From Altererythrobacter sp. BO-6 (GTDB taxonomy: Bacteria > Pseudomonadota > Alphaproteobacteria > Sphingomonadales > Sphingomonadaceae): a stretch of DNA of 64,000 nucleotides. The DNA is taken from assembly GCF_011047315.1 (NCBI RefSeq), contig NZ_CP049259.1, positions 1,240,001 to 1,304,000 of the forward strand, written 5' to 3'. Under the pieces are notes generated by a model. That model was not told the DNA's origin and searched no databases. It saw only the letters and a program-made list of their open reading frames with translations. Below are positions 27,005-36,085 of this stretch, one piece after another (the stretch's first letter is position 1; the number at the start of each line of letters is the position of its first letter). The position numbers were made by a program, and so were the translations under genes.

Positions 27005-27126
27005 GTCCGCCTTCCACCCATCAGCGGACCAAATGCCGGTTCAACCTCAACGCTAGGAGCGGACAGGCTACTTTCCTGGGATGCCAGCCGAAAGCGGCTG
27101 TTCTGCTTACGACCCAATAGCGGACC
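27005..27126. repeat. Dispersed intergenic repeat, best-folded copy
   Basis: Left end GTCCGCCTTCCACCCATCAGCGGAC is itself a stem-loop (6-bp stem, 13-base loop). The right end CTGCTTACGACCCAATAGCGGAC has a similar layout. About 122 bp. Confidence 0.6.
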
Positions 27127-27178
27127 TATTCGCAATCTCCCCCATTCCCATGGAAGCTGGGGGTGAAACAGAACGCAC

Positions 27179-29014
27179 TTAATCAAGGATAAGAAATTCC
27201 TTGTTCGCTGTGTGCTGATTTCCCGGCATCTTTAAACGAACATTCTGCATCATGCCCATGTCGCCATGACTGGCGAGATGGCAATGCATCACGAAATCAC
27301 CGATGTATCGCCGGTAACGAGTGCGCATCGTCACTACCCGTCCACGCTTGACGATGAGAGTGTCGCGCCAGCCACCGATCATCCCACCATAATCTGGGTC
27401 ATATGCCTCGCTACCTTCGATGGTAACATCCCGGCCCTCGCGGTCGCGGATGGCAACCACCTGAAACGGGTTAACATGAATATGGAACGGATGGTCCCCG
27501 AGGGTGGATGTCAGTTCCCATTCCTCTGCGTCCCCCACCGTCAATAGACGATCGATGCGACCATGCTCATGTGGCTTACCATCGATGCTGTAGGTTTCCG
27601 ACCCATCGTCGTGAACCTCGATAGTCATCGCAGCTTTCTGATAGCCGGTGATCTCCTCATCTGACACAGGCTCGTGCCAGGAGAAGGAACCGATCTTCAG
27701 TCCATCCGAAAGATCCGCCACGATCCTTTCGCGCACCTCTCTATCTGCAATCCGTTGCTCTGCAGCAGCCATCAAGGTCTCGGCTAGATGGTCGGCCACG
27801 TTCGCAACCGCTGCAGTTCGGCCGCTCACCTCCAAAATGCCTAGCATGCGATACTCATCCGGCTGCATCCGCCACCGCTGATCATCCACCATGCAATAGG
27901 AACCGGGCTGCTCAAAATAGACCAGTGAATCCAAGCGTGAACCGGGAAACATGCTTACCTGGGCCGTGCGCCTAAAAGACGTACGGGTCAGGCCGTCATC
28001 AGCAAAATGAAACTGCTCGATTGGCTCGCCCGTGCAATACTGGGCGATCCATGCGCGGTGGTCCTCGGCTGGCACATCACGCAACGGTGGTGCGTCATCG
28101 GCGAGGCGGCGGATGCTCATCTTAACGGCACGCCGGAGTCCTGCATGGATCATGCGTACTCGCTGAAATCGACCGGTTTCGAGCCCGCTCAAAGTCGGAT
28201 GAACTTGTCCGTTGATACCTGTGAAGCGCTTAGACCTGTTCTCCATAGACACGCCGAACTGGTTCCACCGGTCAACTGTGCCCACATCGCTCGCTTCGCA
28301 GGCCCACGCAGGATGCTCCCATGGCCTTGCCTCCGGGTCAGGCGATCTGGGTGCCTTTAGCTTTCCTTCCTTGTCATGACACCCGTACTGAATTTGCGAG
28401 AACACCATGATCTTCTCGCCGAAGGGTTGACCATTGCGCTGCCAGAACAGGATATCGATATCGCCAGGCGAGGTCATTGTAGGAACGCGGTCGCCGTCGA
28501 TGATCAGCGCGCCCGCCATGCCAGACCCAAGCTGGATACTCGTCGCGCCATGCATATGGGGATGATACCAGAAGGTCCCGGAAGGATGATCTGGTGGGAT
28601 CACAAATTCATATTCAAACTGCTCACCCGGGCTGATTGAGATCATCACATTGTCGCTGTTGCCGCTAGGCGAGACCCACAGCCCATGCGTGTGAATATTG
28701 GTGGAGTTGTAGCATTCGTGCTGCGCGATTGCTTCCGGAGAGCATGTCGCGAGTTTGTTCTGCACTCTGAGGCTCAGGATTTCCCCGGGCGAAACCCGCA
28801 TGGTCGGAGCGACCAGTCCTTGCCCACCTTCTCCCTGAAACGCACGCAGCTCAACTGCATCCATTTCCAGGGTCCAGGGATTGTAGACCTCGCCGTTGAT
28901 CCGCTCGACAGAAAGCTCGTAACGAGGCGAGGCGGACTGTGCGCTAACGTCCCCCGGCAGCAACAAGGACGCCGCCGTGCCAAATGCGACAAGAGTCGCA
29001 AAAGCAAATCTCAC
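27179..29014 (-). CDS. Multicopper oxidase
   Basis: 611-residue exported laccase-like enzyme. Signal peptide MRFAFATLVAFGTAASLLLPGDVSA. All four copper-ligand blocks are present: HTHGLWV near residue 108, FWYHPHMHG near 150, HPFHIHVNPF near 500, and C-terminal HCHLASHGDMGMM holding the type-1 Cys-His and axial Met. It oxidises phenols or metal ions with O2 reduced to water, probably in the periplasm. It is isolated, with an unrelated small membrane protein and a PQQ dehydrogenase upstream on the same strand. A role in lignin-type aromatics would fit the two catabolic clusters, but copper tolerance is equally possible. Confidence 0.92.
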   Translation of the reverse strand: MRFAFATLVAFGTAASLLLPGDVSAQSASPRYELSVERINGEVYNPWTLEMDAVELRAFQGEGGQGLVAPTMRVSPGEILSLRVQNKLATCSPEAIAQHECYNSTNIHTHGLWVSPSGNSDNVMISISPGEQFEYEFVIPPDHPSGTFWYHPHMHGATSIQLGSGMAGALIIDGDRVPTMTSPGDIDILFWQRNGQPFGEKIMVFSQIQYGCHDKEGKLKAPRSPDPEARPWEHPAWACEASDVGTVDRWNQFGVSMENRSKRFTGINGQVHPTLSGLETGRFQRVRMIHAGLRRAVKMSIRRLADDAPPLRDVPAEDHRAWIAQYCTGEPIEQFHFADDGLTRTSFRRTAQVSMFPGSRLDSLVYFEQPGSYCMVDDQRWRMQPDEYRMLGILEVSGRTAAVANVADHLAETLMAAAEQRIADREVRERIVADLSDGLKIGSFSWHEPVSDEEITGYQKAAMTIEVHDDGSETYSIDGKPHEHGRIDRLLTVGDAEEWELTSTLGDHPFHIHVNPFQVVAIRDREGRDVTIEGSEAYDPDYGGMIGGWRDTLIVKRGRVVTMRTRYRRYIGDFVMHCHLASHGDMGMMQNVRLKMPGNQHTANKEFLILD

Positions 29015-29125
29015 TATGATAGCCCCCCAGCAATTTCATGCTTGTCTTTGAAATTCCGAGCGACCCGAAGGGAAGCGTAACAACTGGGGCTAGGTTTGTC
29101 TTGAAATAAAAATCGCTACAGGAAC

Positions 29126-29246
29126 GTCGGCTTCCCACCCATGAGCTGACGGTATTTGGCTTCAGGCGGCATCCTGAAAGCCGACAGTCTGATTGGTTGC
29201 GCCGCCAGCCGATAGCAGCTGGTCCGCTAACGACTCAAATGTCGAC
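29126..29246. repeat. Dispersed intergenic repeat copy
   Basis: GTCGGCTTCCCACCCATGAGCTGAC at the left and GGTCCGCTAACGACTCAAATGTCGACC at the right; about 121 bp filling most of the 304-bp gap between the multicopper oxidase and the next gene. Confidence 0.5.
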
Positions 29247-29318
29247 CTAAGAATACAAGCCAGCCGGCCATCGTGAAGGCAGCAATTATCTGCTCAACAA
29301 AGTAAATCGCTTAAAGGT

Positions 29319-29858
29319 TCATTGAGTCCCAACCGCTGGATCTGGCTTGTCTGGAGTTTTGGAATTGCGATCTGCGAGTTGCCCGCCCTCACGATAGCCC
29401 ATCGCTTCAATAGAATTGAAGAAGTCCTGGAATTCTTTGCTGAACATGTCGCTCCGGTCATTCCATATCTGCCGAACTGCCAAGGTGGATTTCCAGCTTT
29501 CCAAGACCCTAATTTGGGATTGCCAGATACTCTCATCAATCTGGCCCATTCGATACTGGTAGTGCATTGCCTCCGTTAGACGGAGCATGCGTTGAACATA
29601 GACGCCAACCATAAACGTCTCTGCCCTTTCCATCTCGTAATTGGGCGTTTCCAATGATTTAACCCAGTACTCGACAAGATCTTTGTTCATTGCGAGTGGC
29701 GTAAGTCCCTCGGCGAACGAACTCATCATCGAGCGAACGGCATCCAGCTTGGCCTGGCGGACCTGCGCTCTGATCTGAAAGCCCACAAAAACTAACGATC
29801 CGACCAGCGCCACGGCTGCGATCACTTGGCTGATAAAGTAGATTGCTTCGAGCGTCAT
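29319..29858 (-). CDS. Hypothetical single-span membrane protein
   Basis: 179 residues. One N-terminal membrane span (IYFISQVIAAVALVGSLVFVGFQI), then a soluble helical domain (LDAVRSMMSSFAEGLTPLAMNKDLVEYWV ... IDESIWQSQIRVLESW) and a charged tail. An AAGGA ribosome site lies 8 bases before the ATG. This layout is common among small bacterial membrane-anchored proteins of unknown function. Flanked on both sides by repeat sequences; no operon partner. Confidence 0.75.
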   Translation of the reverse strand: MTLEAIYFISQVIAAVALVGSLVFVGFQIRAQVRQAKLDAVRSMMSSFAEGLTPLAMNKDLVEYWVKSLETPNYEMERAETFMVGVYVQRMLRLTEAMHYQYRMGQIDESIWQSQIRVLESWKSTLAVRQIWNDRSDMFSKEFQDFFNSIEAMGYREGGQLADRNSKTPDKPDPAVGTQ

Positions 29859-29935
29859 CTCTCAAATCCTTGAGAAAGGACTAGTGCGAGCCAAGAGCGA
29901 AGCAAGGGCAATCTCTTTGACATCAAAGCTCCCTC

Positions 29936-29970
29936 GTCCGCTCCCGACCCAATTGCTGACGTTAGCTGGC
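29936..29970. repeat. Dispersed intergenic repeat, right-end form
   Basis: GTCCGCTCCCGACCCAATTGCTGACGTTAGCTGGC matches the right-end motif of the family; no left end is seen nearby. Confidence 0.45.
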
Positions 29971-30024
29971 CGAAAGCGCATGCTTGAAATCGCCAAAGTC
30001 ACACAACGTAACTCTCAAGACTGC

Positions 30025-32163
30025 TTACTTGCGGGCTGTTGCCGCTGCGGCGTCCGCTTCCCATCTCACATAGTGACGTATCGACTCCAATTCTTCATCG
30101 GTAAGTTCAGGAAATGCAGGCATGCCAGATTGCGTGCGCATCCCTTGCCGAACAACCATGTCGAATTCTGCGGAATCAAGCATTACAGGTGATGCACGGA
30201 GGTCTGGCGCTGCCCCCCCAGAGATCGCTCCCGCACCGTGGCAGCCCCAACACATACCTTCGATCTTTCCGCGGTTGAATAGATTGTTTCCGGCCTTAGC
30301 GAGCCTCGCGTCGGGCACGAAATCCGATACCAATGGCTTCGGCACCAATGGCGGAGGCTGATCTGGCATTTTTGCTTTACCATCGAGCGCAAATGCTATG
30401 AGCCTCCTCGTATGAGTCCTATATGACCAGCCCAGATTGGCCGCATCTGGTCCTCCCAAACCGCTGAAGCCACCGCCAAAACCGACCAGCAATGCAATAT
30501 ATTGGCGATTACCAATCTTGTAGGTGATTGGCGGTGCCGAGATCCCGAGGCCGGCGTCGAATGTCCAAAGCTTTTCGCCTGTGCGTGCATTGTATGCCAT
30601 GAACCGGCCATCAGCGAGACCTTGAAACACCAGGTCGCCGGCAGTCGTAAGTGTACCCGCTCCCCAGAATGTATCGTGAGGGACCTCCCACACCTTTTCT
30701 TGTTTCACAGGGTCCCAAGCCAGCAATGAGCCTGGATAGTCACGTGGCTGATCTTCGGGGAAAGAAAGAAAAGTACCTGTCCCTCCACGAAACGGTTTCG
30801 CCTGGAATTTGGCTCGATCAAATCCTGCATCGCTAAAGCCAACACCCATGTGCTGGGTTGGAATGTATACTAGGCCAGTTTCCGGGTTGAAGGACATCGC
30901 TTGCCAGTTGTGCGCGCCCCAAGGACCTGGTGCGATACTAGCCAGATTCTTTTCATAGCGAGCACCCTCGACTTCTACGGGCCGCCCTGTTTCAAGATCG
31001 ACATGAGATGCCCAAGTCACATCAGCGAAAGGCTTTGCTGACAGTAGTTTCCCATTCTCGCGGTCGATTACGTAGAAGAAGCCGTTCTTTGGCGCATGCA
31101 TGATAGCCTTCACATCCCTTTGACCAATCTTCAGATCGGCGAGGACGATGTCCATGTTTGAATTGTAGTCCCAGGTTTCTCCCGGCGTGGTCTGGTAATG
31201 CCATTTGTACTCGCCAGTATCCGCGTCGAGAGCGACAATTGAGCAGAGAAAAAGGTTATCACCGCCGCCTGGGCTCCTGATGTTTCTATTCCAAGGCGAT
31301 CCGTTGCCTGTGCCGATATAAATCGTGTTGAATTCGGGATCATAGGTGAAACCATGCCAAGCGTTCCCGCCACCGCCATGGCGCCACCACTCGCCGGTCC
31401 AGGTCTCTGCCGCCATTTCCATAGCGGCATTCTCGAAGCCATCCTCGGGGTTTCCTGGAACGATCCAAAACTTCCAGGCCTCCTCGCCGGTGTCCGCATC
31501 GTAGGCGGTGACAAAGCCGCGAGTTGGCCCTGCCTCCGTTCCTCCATTGCCGATCAGAACTTTGCCAGCGAACGCTTTGGGTGCACCAGTAATATAAAGA
31601 GCAGCGTCCTCAGGGAATGTCCTAACAGACCAGACTTCCTTTCCGCTTTTTGCATCAAGCGCGATCAAACGCCCGTCAAAAGTCGCCGTGAACAGCTTGT
31701 CGCCATAAAATGATAACCCTCTGCTGTGGCTCATCCCAGCCTGGCTCTTTTTCGCGAGGGCATCTCCGACTTTAGGATCAAATGCCCAGAGCAGCTCCCC
31801 AGAAACAGCATCGACTGCGCGAACTACATTTAGGTTGCCGGTGAAATATAGAACGCCATCAACGACAAGAGGCGTGGAGACCAGACCCACATCGTTTGGC
31901 AGATCCACATACCAATCGACGCCCAGCTCGTTTACGTTCCCGGCATTGATATCCTTGAGGGGACTGAAACGCCTTTCGTAGTGCGTTCCGCCGTACGCAG
32001 CCCACTGATCGACTAAGGCTTCGTCTGCCAAAATGGCATCATCGCTAGCAAGGCCATTCCCCTCTCCGCTCTGAAACTGCGAACAAGAAGATAGCAAGGC
32101 CGCAGCACAGGCGAGACTGAAAAGAGCTTTGGCTCCGCGAAGCTTCTTTGAGGCAACGGTCAT
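30025..32163 (-). CDS. PQQ-dependent quinohemoprotein dehydrogenase (lipoprotein)
   Basis: 712 residues. The N-terminus looks like a lipoprotein signal (LFSLACAAALLSSC). An eight-bladed propeller follows with repeated tryptophan-docking motifs (DAVSGELLWAF, DAKSGKEVWSV, DADTGEEAWKF, NARTGEKLWTF). The C-terminal cytochrome c domain has MCWGCH and GMPAF for the axial Met. It oxidises an alcohol with PQQ and passes electrons through heme c. The PGETWDYNSN block matches the catalytic-Asp region. The adjacent-cysteine pair usual in this family is absent (QAGMSHSRG). Two ATGs (32166, 32163) are possible starts after GGGAGAGG. No PQQ synthesis genes are nearby. Substrate unknown. Confidence 0.9.
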   Translation of the reverse strand: MTVASKKLRGAKALFSLACAAALLSSCSQFQSGEGNGLASDDAILADEALVDQWAAYGGTHYERRFSPLKDINAGNVNELGVDWYVDLPNDVGLVSTPLVVDGVLYFTGNLNVVRAVDAVSGELLWAFDPKVGDALAKKSQAGMSHSRGLSFYGDKLFTATFDGRLIALDAKSGKEVWSVRTFPEDAALYITGAPKAFAGKVLIGNGGTEAGPTRGFVTAYDADTGEEAWKFWIVPGNPEDGFENAAMEMAAETWTGEWWRHGGGGNAWHGFTYDPEFNTIYIGTGNGSPWNRNIRSPGGGDNLFLCSIVALDADTGEYKWHYQTTPGETWDYNSNMDIVLADLKIGQRDVKAIMHAPKNGFFYVIDRENGKLLSAKPFADVTWASHVDLETGRPVEVEGARYEKNLASIAPGPWGAHNWQAMSFNPETGLVYIPTQHMGVGFSDAGFDRAKFQAKPFRGGTGTFLSFPEDQPRDYPGSLLAWDPVKQEKVWEVPHDTFWGAGTLTTAGDLVFQGLADGRFMAYNARTGEKLWTFDAGLGISAPPITYKIGNRQYIALLVGFGGGFSGLGGPDAANLGWSYRTHTRRLIAFALDGKAKMPDQPPPLVPKPLVSDFVPDARLAKAGNNLFNRGKIEGMCWGCHGAGAISGGAAPDLRASPVMLDSAEFDMVVRQGMRTQSGMPAFPELTDEELESIRHYVRWEADAAAATARK

Positions 32164-32310
32164 CATCCTCTCCCGATGCGACCGAATAGGCGAAGATTAT
32201 CCAACAATTTCCGCCAGAGCAAAGGGTATTTGTGAGTGTCTCGAAGACGACAGCTTTGATTGTGACTTGGCTAAAAGCGTTGATCTTGTTTCTATGCCTG
32301 GCTGCAGAAC

Positions 32311-32410
32311 TTCCGCTTTCCACCCATCAGCAGTCATGATGGGGTCGTGCGTTCACGGACAAAAGCCGCCCTTCCTTGCCAAACGCGACCCAAGCAGGAC
32401 CCAAACTGCG
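32311..32410. repeat. Dispersed intergenic repeat, degenerate copy
   Basis: TTCCGCTTTCCACCCATCAGCAG at the left, with AACGCGACCCAAGCAGGACC further right. It ends about 60 bp before the element's left attachment site. Confidence 0.4.
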
Positions 32411-32471
32411 GCCCAGCCGAACGGCCGTTCGCCAGCAAACTTCGCGTTATCCTAGTTTATGTATCTCTAAG

Positions 32472-32521
32472 AAGGTGGTGCCGCTTACGTGACTCGAACA
32501 CGTGACCCCATCATTACGAAT
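32472..32521. repeat. attL: 50-bp copy of the tRNA-Thr 3' half
   Basis: Identical over 50 bp to 42091-42140, from the CCA end through the anticodon arm. The match breaks at 32522, where host tRNA sequence would continue in the other copy. This is the displaced 3' end of the tRNA gene left by integration. Confidence 0.9.
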
Positions 32522-32617
32522 ATTTTTTCAGCATTTGATAAATAACAAAAAACACATTTTGCTCAGTATTTAACGCGCATCTCGTTGCCTCTGGTTGTCT
32601 GTCATTGTATGCAATGT

Positions 32618-32642
32618 GCAGTCAAATTGCAGTCAAAATTGG
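32618..32642. promoter_or_regulatory. Candidate integrase arm-type sites, left
   Basis: GCAGTCAAATTGC followed by AGTCAAAATTGG, a near-tandem pair about 100 bp inside attL. A similar pair (GCGGTCAAATTGCTGCCAAATT) lies at 42021-42044 just inside attR, in the same orientation. Confidence 0.45.
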
Positions 32643-32696
32643 GGAGCAGATGCTCTTCAATCATGTGGCCCAGATTTGGCAGCAGGAGCGAACCAC

Positions 32697-33950
32697 ATGA
32701 CTGAAACCAAGCGCAAGATAAACAAGTCGCTGGTCGATGAACTTACCCAGAGGGGTGGCGATGGCAAGGCCATCATCTGGGATACAGAGATAACTGGCTT
32801 CGGTGTAAGGCTGGGGAAGAAGGTGCCTGTCTTCATCCTTGGCTATAGAGCGCCCGGCAAAGCCTACAGTCGAGTATCGATAGGGCGCGCCGATCAGATT
32901 TCAGCCGACGCAGCGCGCAAAAAAGCCAAGGTGATGATTGGCGAGGCCGCCAGCGGAGTGGACCCCCAAGCCGAAAAGAAAGCGCGGATTGGGGCTGCGA
33001 AGGCTGCTGCGGCATTAGAGCGCAAGCAAGACCACGCCCGCCTATCTACGGTGGTCGGGGACTATTTGGCTTGGCTCAAAAAGAAGGGTCGGTCATCTCA
33101 CCATATTGGCGCAGCAAGGCGCTACACTGAGGGACGGATGGTTCCATTCTGGGGCGACCGCCCAATCTCAAGCATCACGAAGGACGACGCGAGAGAACTT
33201 CTCGCCTCTATTCCCGACAAGAACTCATCTGTGAAGCATTCGGTTTACACGCATGGCCGAGCACTCTGGTCATGGGCAATCAAAGAGGATCATGTCGAAC
33301 AGAACCTCTGGGCGGCCATGCACGCCCCGCCTAAGCCGAAGGCTCGCAATAATTGGTTGAAGACCAAAGCCGAGATTAAGTCTTTTTGGTCGGCTACAGG
33401 CGAGATTGAGGAACCATGGCGCTCAATGTGCCGCATCCTGCTGCTGACAGGCGCAAGGCGCAATGAGATAGCAGCCATGCAATGGAGCGAACTGGACCGA
33501 GACAAGAAACTGCTCACGATCAACGCAAACGAACGGGGCACGAAGACGCGGCACGACTATTTCATACCGCTGGTGGATGAGGTCGTCGCCATGCTGGATG
33601 ACGTTGCGCCCGACGATCCCGACAATAGCGAAACATGGCCGAGCGAAGGCTATGTCTTCACTACTACTGGCAAGAGCGCCGTAAGCGGCTTTTCTAAGGC
33701 CGTGGCGCGTCTTCGCGGCTTGCTGAAGAAGCACGGCTATTCGAGGCACTTCAGATTACACGACCTCAGGCGAACCCATGCAACTGGGCTGGAGCAGCTT
33801 CGCATTAGGCCAGACATTGGCCTGCTCGCCCAGAACAAGATATCAACCTTCAAAAATTTGGCTCCAAGCTATCTCTGGTACGCCTACGAGAAGGAAATTC
33901 GCGAGGCGCAAGAACAATGGCGCGACCACGTGCTGGAGTGCGTCAAATGA
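32697..33950 (+). CDS. Tyrosine integrase of the tRNA-Thr element
   Basis: 417 residues. N-terminal DUF4102-type arm-binding domain (GFGVRLGKKVPVFILGYRAPGK), SAM-like core-binding domain near residues 115-200, and a catalytic domain with Arg in LLTGARRNEIAAMQW, HDLRRTHATGLEQL, and the tyrosine region APSYLWYAYEKEIREAQEQW. The usual second His (LGH) appears replaced in LLAQNKISTF. The start at 32697 follows AGGAG at 8 bases; the frame extends 5' to 32595. It integrates the element into tRNA-Thr, the gene being adjacent to attL. Its stop overlaps the next gene (ATGA). Confidence 0.92.
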   Translation: MTETKRKINKSLVDELTQRGGDGKAIIWDTEITGFGVRLGKKVPVFILGYRAPGKAYSRVSIGRADQISADAARKKAKVMIGEAASGVDPQAEKKARIGAAKAAAALERKQDHARLSTVVGDYLAWLKKKGRSSHHIGAARRYTEGRMVPFWGDRPISSITKDDARELLASIPDKNSSVKHSVYTHGRALWSWAIKEDHVEQNLWAAMHAPPKPKARNNWLKTKAEIKSFWSATGEIEEPWRSMCRILLLTGARRNEIAAMQWSELDRDKKLLTINANERGTKTRHDYFIPLVDEVVAMLDDVAPDDPDNSETWPSEGYVFTTTGKSAVSGFSKAVARLRGLLKKHGYSRHFRLHDLRRTHATGLEQLRIRPDIGLLAQNKISTFKNLAPSYLWYAYEKEIREAQEQWRDHVLECVK

Positions 33951-34513
33951 TCCAGCAGGAAGAAATTGAGGGACTGCGCAGCATCTATGAAGCCAAGGGC
34001 CGTAAAGGGCTGGTTGAGTGGGTGGCAGAAAGGCGCAAGCAGCTATGGATGGTCGATGCTACACCGGATGTGCTCAAGCGGCACATCGACCTAGTGAATC
34101 GGGGCGGGTGGCCGAAAGAACTAGACCCACTTGATTGGCGTGACCCTCAGACCTTTGAGGCTTTACGCTCCTATCTGTCTGACAAGCTGCTCATGGTCGA
34201 GGCGAGCGATCTATCTCCCGAATTGCAACGCCTGGCAGGAGAGTTACTAGCCGGAAACCTGAAGCCACGGAAAAAGGCCAAGGGGTCGAAGGTATCCACG
34301 CTCGAAAACATCCAAGTGGCCTTAGACTGCATCATCGCACTAGAGAGTATTGGCATCACGGCGCACGTGTCGAAGCAGCGCCGGATCGGGCACGATAACA
34401 CCGGCTGCGCAATCGTCGCCGAGGGCCTAGGGCTGCCTTACGGCGAGGAAAGCGTCATCAATTGGTGGAAGGCGCACCGGAAAGCTGAGAAGGCAAAGAA
34501 TGGGGTAAAATAG
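33947..34513 (+). CDS. Hypothetical protein coupled to integrase
   Basis: 188 residues, start overlapping the integrase stop by 4 bp. Charged and helical, with tryptophan-rich stretches (EWVAERRKQLWMVDATPDVLKRHIDLVNRGGWP) and a lysine-rich linker (KPRKKAKGSK). The C-terminal part IGHDNTGCAIVAEGLGLPYGEESVINWW could be a small DNA-binding fold, but I do not recognise a family. Position suggests a recombination-directionality or regulatory role. Confidence 0.7.
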   Translation: MIQQEEIEGLRSIYEAKGRKGLVEWVAERRKQLWMVDATPDVLKRHIDLVNRGGWPKELDPLDWRDPQTFEALRSYLSDKLLMVEASDLSPELQRLAGELLAGNLKPRKKAKGSKVSTLENIQVALDCIIALESIGITAHVSKQRRIGHDNTGCAIVAEGLGLPYGEESVINWWKAHRKAEKAKNGVK

Positions 34514-34591
34514 CGCGGCGTTATTCTACCCCGTCCAGCAAAATACATCATCAGACAAAGTGGGAACTTCGAAGCAATCGGAGTACCCACA

Positions 34592-34795
34592 GTGACTACA
34601 TACACACCCAAGCAGGCGGCGGAGCGGCTTCAAATGTCGGCTCACACGCTGGCAAAGTGGCGCGTGCAAGGCTGCGGCCCAAAGTTCGTTAAGGCAGGCC
34701 GCTGCGTCTTCTATCTCGAAGACGATCTGGACAGCTTTCTCTCAGAACGGCGCCACACCTCGACCGCAGAGTATCTCGGAAGGGGGCTGGCCTAA
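34592..34795 (+). CDS. AlpA/excisionase-like helix-turn-helix protein
   Basis: 67 residues with a MerR-like winged-helix of the HTH_17/AlpA type: TPKQAAERLQMSAHTLAKWRVQGCGPKFVKAGRCVFYLEDDLDSFL. GTG start with GGAG 8 bases upstream. In P4-like satellites AlpA-type proteins switch on excision. Here it probably controls integrase or the replication operon that follows; its stop overlaps the next start (TAATG). Confidence 0.82.
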   Translation: MTTYTPKQAAERLQMSAHTLAKWRVQGCGPKFVKAGRCVFYLEDDLDSFLSERRHTSTAEYLGRGLA

Positions 34796-35094
34796 TGACC
34801 CGCGAGCCAACCTACAGCTTCGTGCCAGCCGATCAGGTAAAGCGCAAAGCCAAGCACAGGCCTCATCCGGCAGAACTGCTCAACATCAGCCGCAACCACC
34901 GCGTCGAGGTGATGCTGCAAGATGAGTTCGGCCGCAGCGAGCCTGTCTACATCAAGGCTGGCCAGATCGTGGACTTCAGGTTGATGGGAGTTCTCGACAC
35001 CCAACCGGAGCGCACAAGCACGGGTCTGCAATGGGGCGACGTCCTCAATGTGCCGCTGGAAGCCATCCTGACTGTCACCGAGTATCGCGAATAA
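34795..35094 (+). CDS. Hypothetical protein
   Basis: 99 residues, overlapping the AlpA-like stop by one base. Beta-rich (NHRVEVMLQDEFGRSEPVYIKAGQIVDFRLMGVLD), acidic C-terminus, no recognised domain. It lies between regulator and primase in the early operon. Confidence 0.65.
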   Translation: MTREPTYSFVPADQVKRKAKHRPHPAELLNISRNHRVEVMLQDEFGRSEPVYIKAGQIVDFRLMGVLDTQPERTSTGLQWGDVLNVPLEAILTVTEYRE

Positions 35095-35185
35095 AAGGCG
35101 CCGGAGTCCGGAGACCCCAGCGCGAGTAGGAAGCCCGCGCAATATACGGCCTTCGCAGACACCGCGCCACAAGATGGGGCGAAAA

Positions 35186-36085
35186 ATGAAGCACGAAGTT
35201 ATTCCGCAAGACGCTCGACGCCTGACATTGGCGCTAGGCGGGCGATGGTATGGCCGATACGGCACGGCACCGTGTCCTGTATGCCAGCCGGAAAGGCGGC
35301 GCGACCAGAACGCCTTGACCCTTGAGAATGGCAGGGTTGCTCTGCTGGCACACTGCAAGAAGTCAGAGCACGACTTCCGCGATATCCTCGCCGCTGCTGG
35401 TATCCGCGCGGGCGAGTACCGCAGGCCAGACCTAAGCGAGATTTACAGGCGCAAGGCAGAGAACGCCGCAGCGGCGATACGCCGCGCTGGTGCTGCCAAG
35501 CGAATTTGGGCAACATCCCAGCCAATCGCAGGAACGCCTGCCGAGGCCTATCTCCGTTCACGCGCAATAACCTGCGACCTGCCCGACACGCTCCGATTTC
35601 ACTCGCGCTGCTTTCACGGGCCATCGAGTAGCGAATTGCCTGCAATGGTCGCACTAGTGTCTGGCGGCGACAGCTTTGCAATCCACCGCACGTTCCTGCG
35701 CGCTGATGGCAGCGGGAAGGCGGGTCTGCCCGAAGGTGACAAGATGATGCTGGGCAGCGTGTCCGGCGGAGCGGTCATGTTATCCGATGGTCCGGCCGAC
35801 CGGCTGGTGATTGCCGAGGGCATTGAAAGCGGACTTTCGCTGCTGTGTGGGCTGCTCACCGAGCCAATGATTGTTGGCGCTGCGCTATCGGCTAACGGGA
35901 TGCGCAAGCTGCACCTGCCGAAGGGGTCGGGACACATCAAAATTGCCACTGATGGCGATCCGGCTGGACGGGAAGCAGCGAAGGCATTGGCAACGCGGGC
36001 GCACGGGCTGGGCTGGAAGGTGTCCATTCTGGATGCTGGCGACGGGCGCGACTTCAACGACATTCTGAAGGGGGTCGCAGCATGA
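35186..36085 (+). CDS. Toprim-domain primase
   Basis: 299 residues. An N-terminal zinc-ribbon-like segment (CPVCQPERR ... LLAHCKK) is followed by a linker and the DUF7146/Toprim region: IAEGIESGLSLLCGL carries the Toprim Glu, and HIKIATDGDPAGREAAKALA carries the DxD-like acidic pair. It makes primers for replication of the excised element together with the helicase whose start it overlaps (ATGA). The ATG at 35186 follows GGGGCGAAAA; an in-frame ATG at 35174 is possible. Confidence 0.87.
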   Translation: MKHEVIPQDARRLTLALGGRWYGRYGTAPCPVCQPERRRDQNALTLENGRVALLAHCKKSEHDFRDILAAAGIRAGEYRRPDLSEIYRRKAENAAAAIRRAGAAKRIWATSQPIAGTPAEAYLRSRAITCDLPDTLRFHSRCFHGPSSSELPAMVALVSGGDSFAIHRTFLRADGSGKAGLPEGDKMMLGSVSGGAVMLSDGPADRLVIAEGIESGLSLLCGLLTEPMIVGAALSANGMRKLHLPKGSGHIKIATDGDPAGREAAKALATRAHGLGWKVSILDAGDGRDFNDILKGVAA

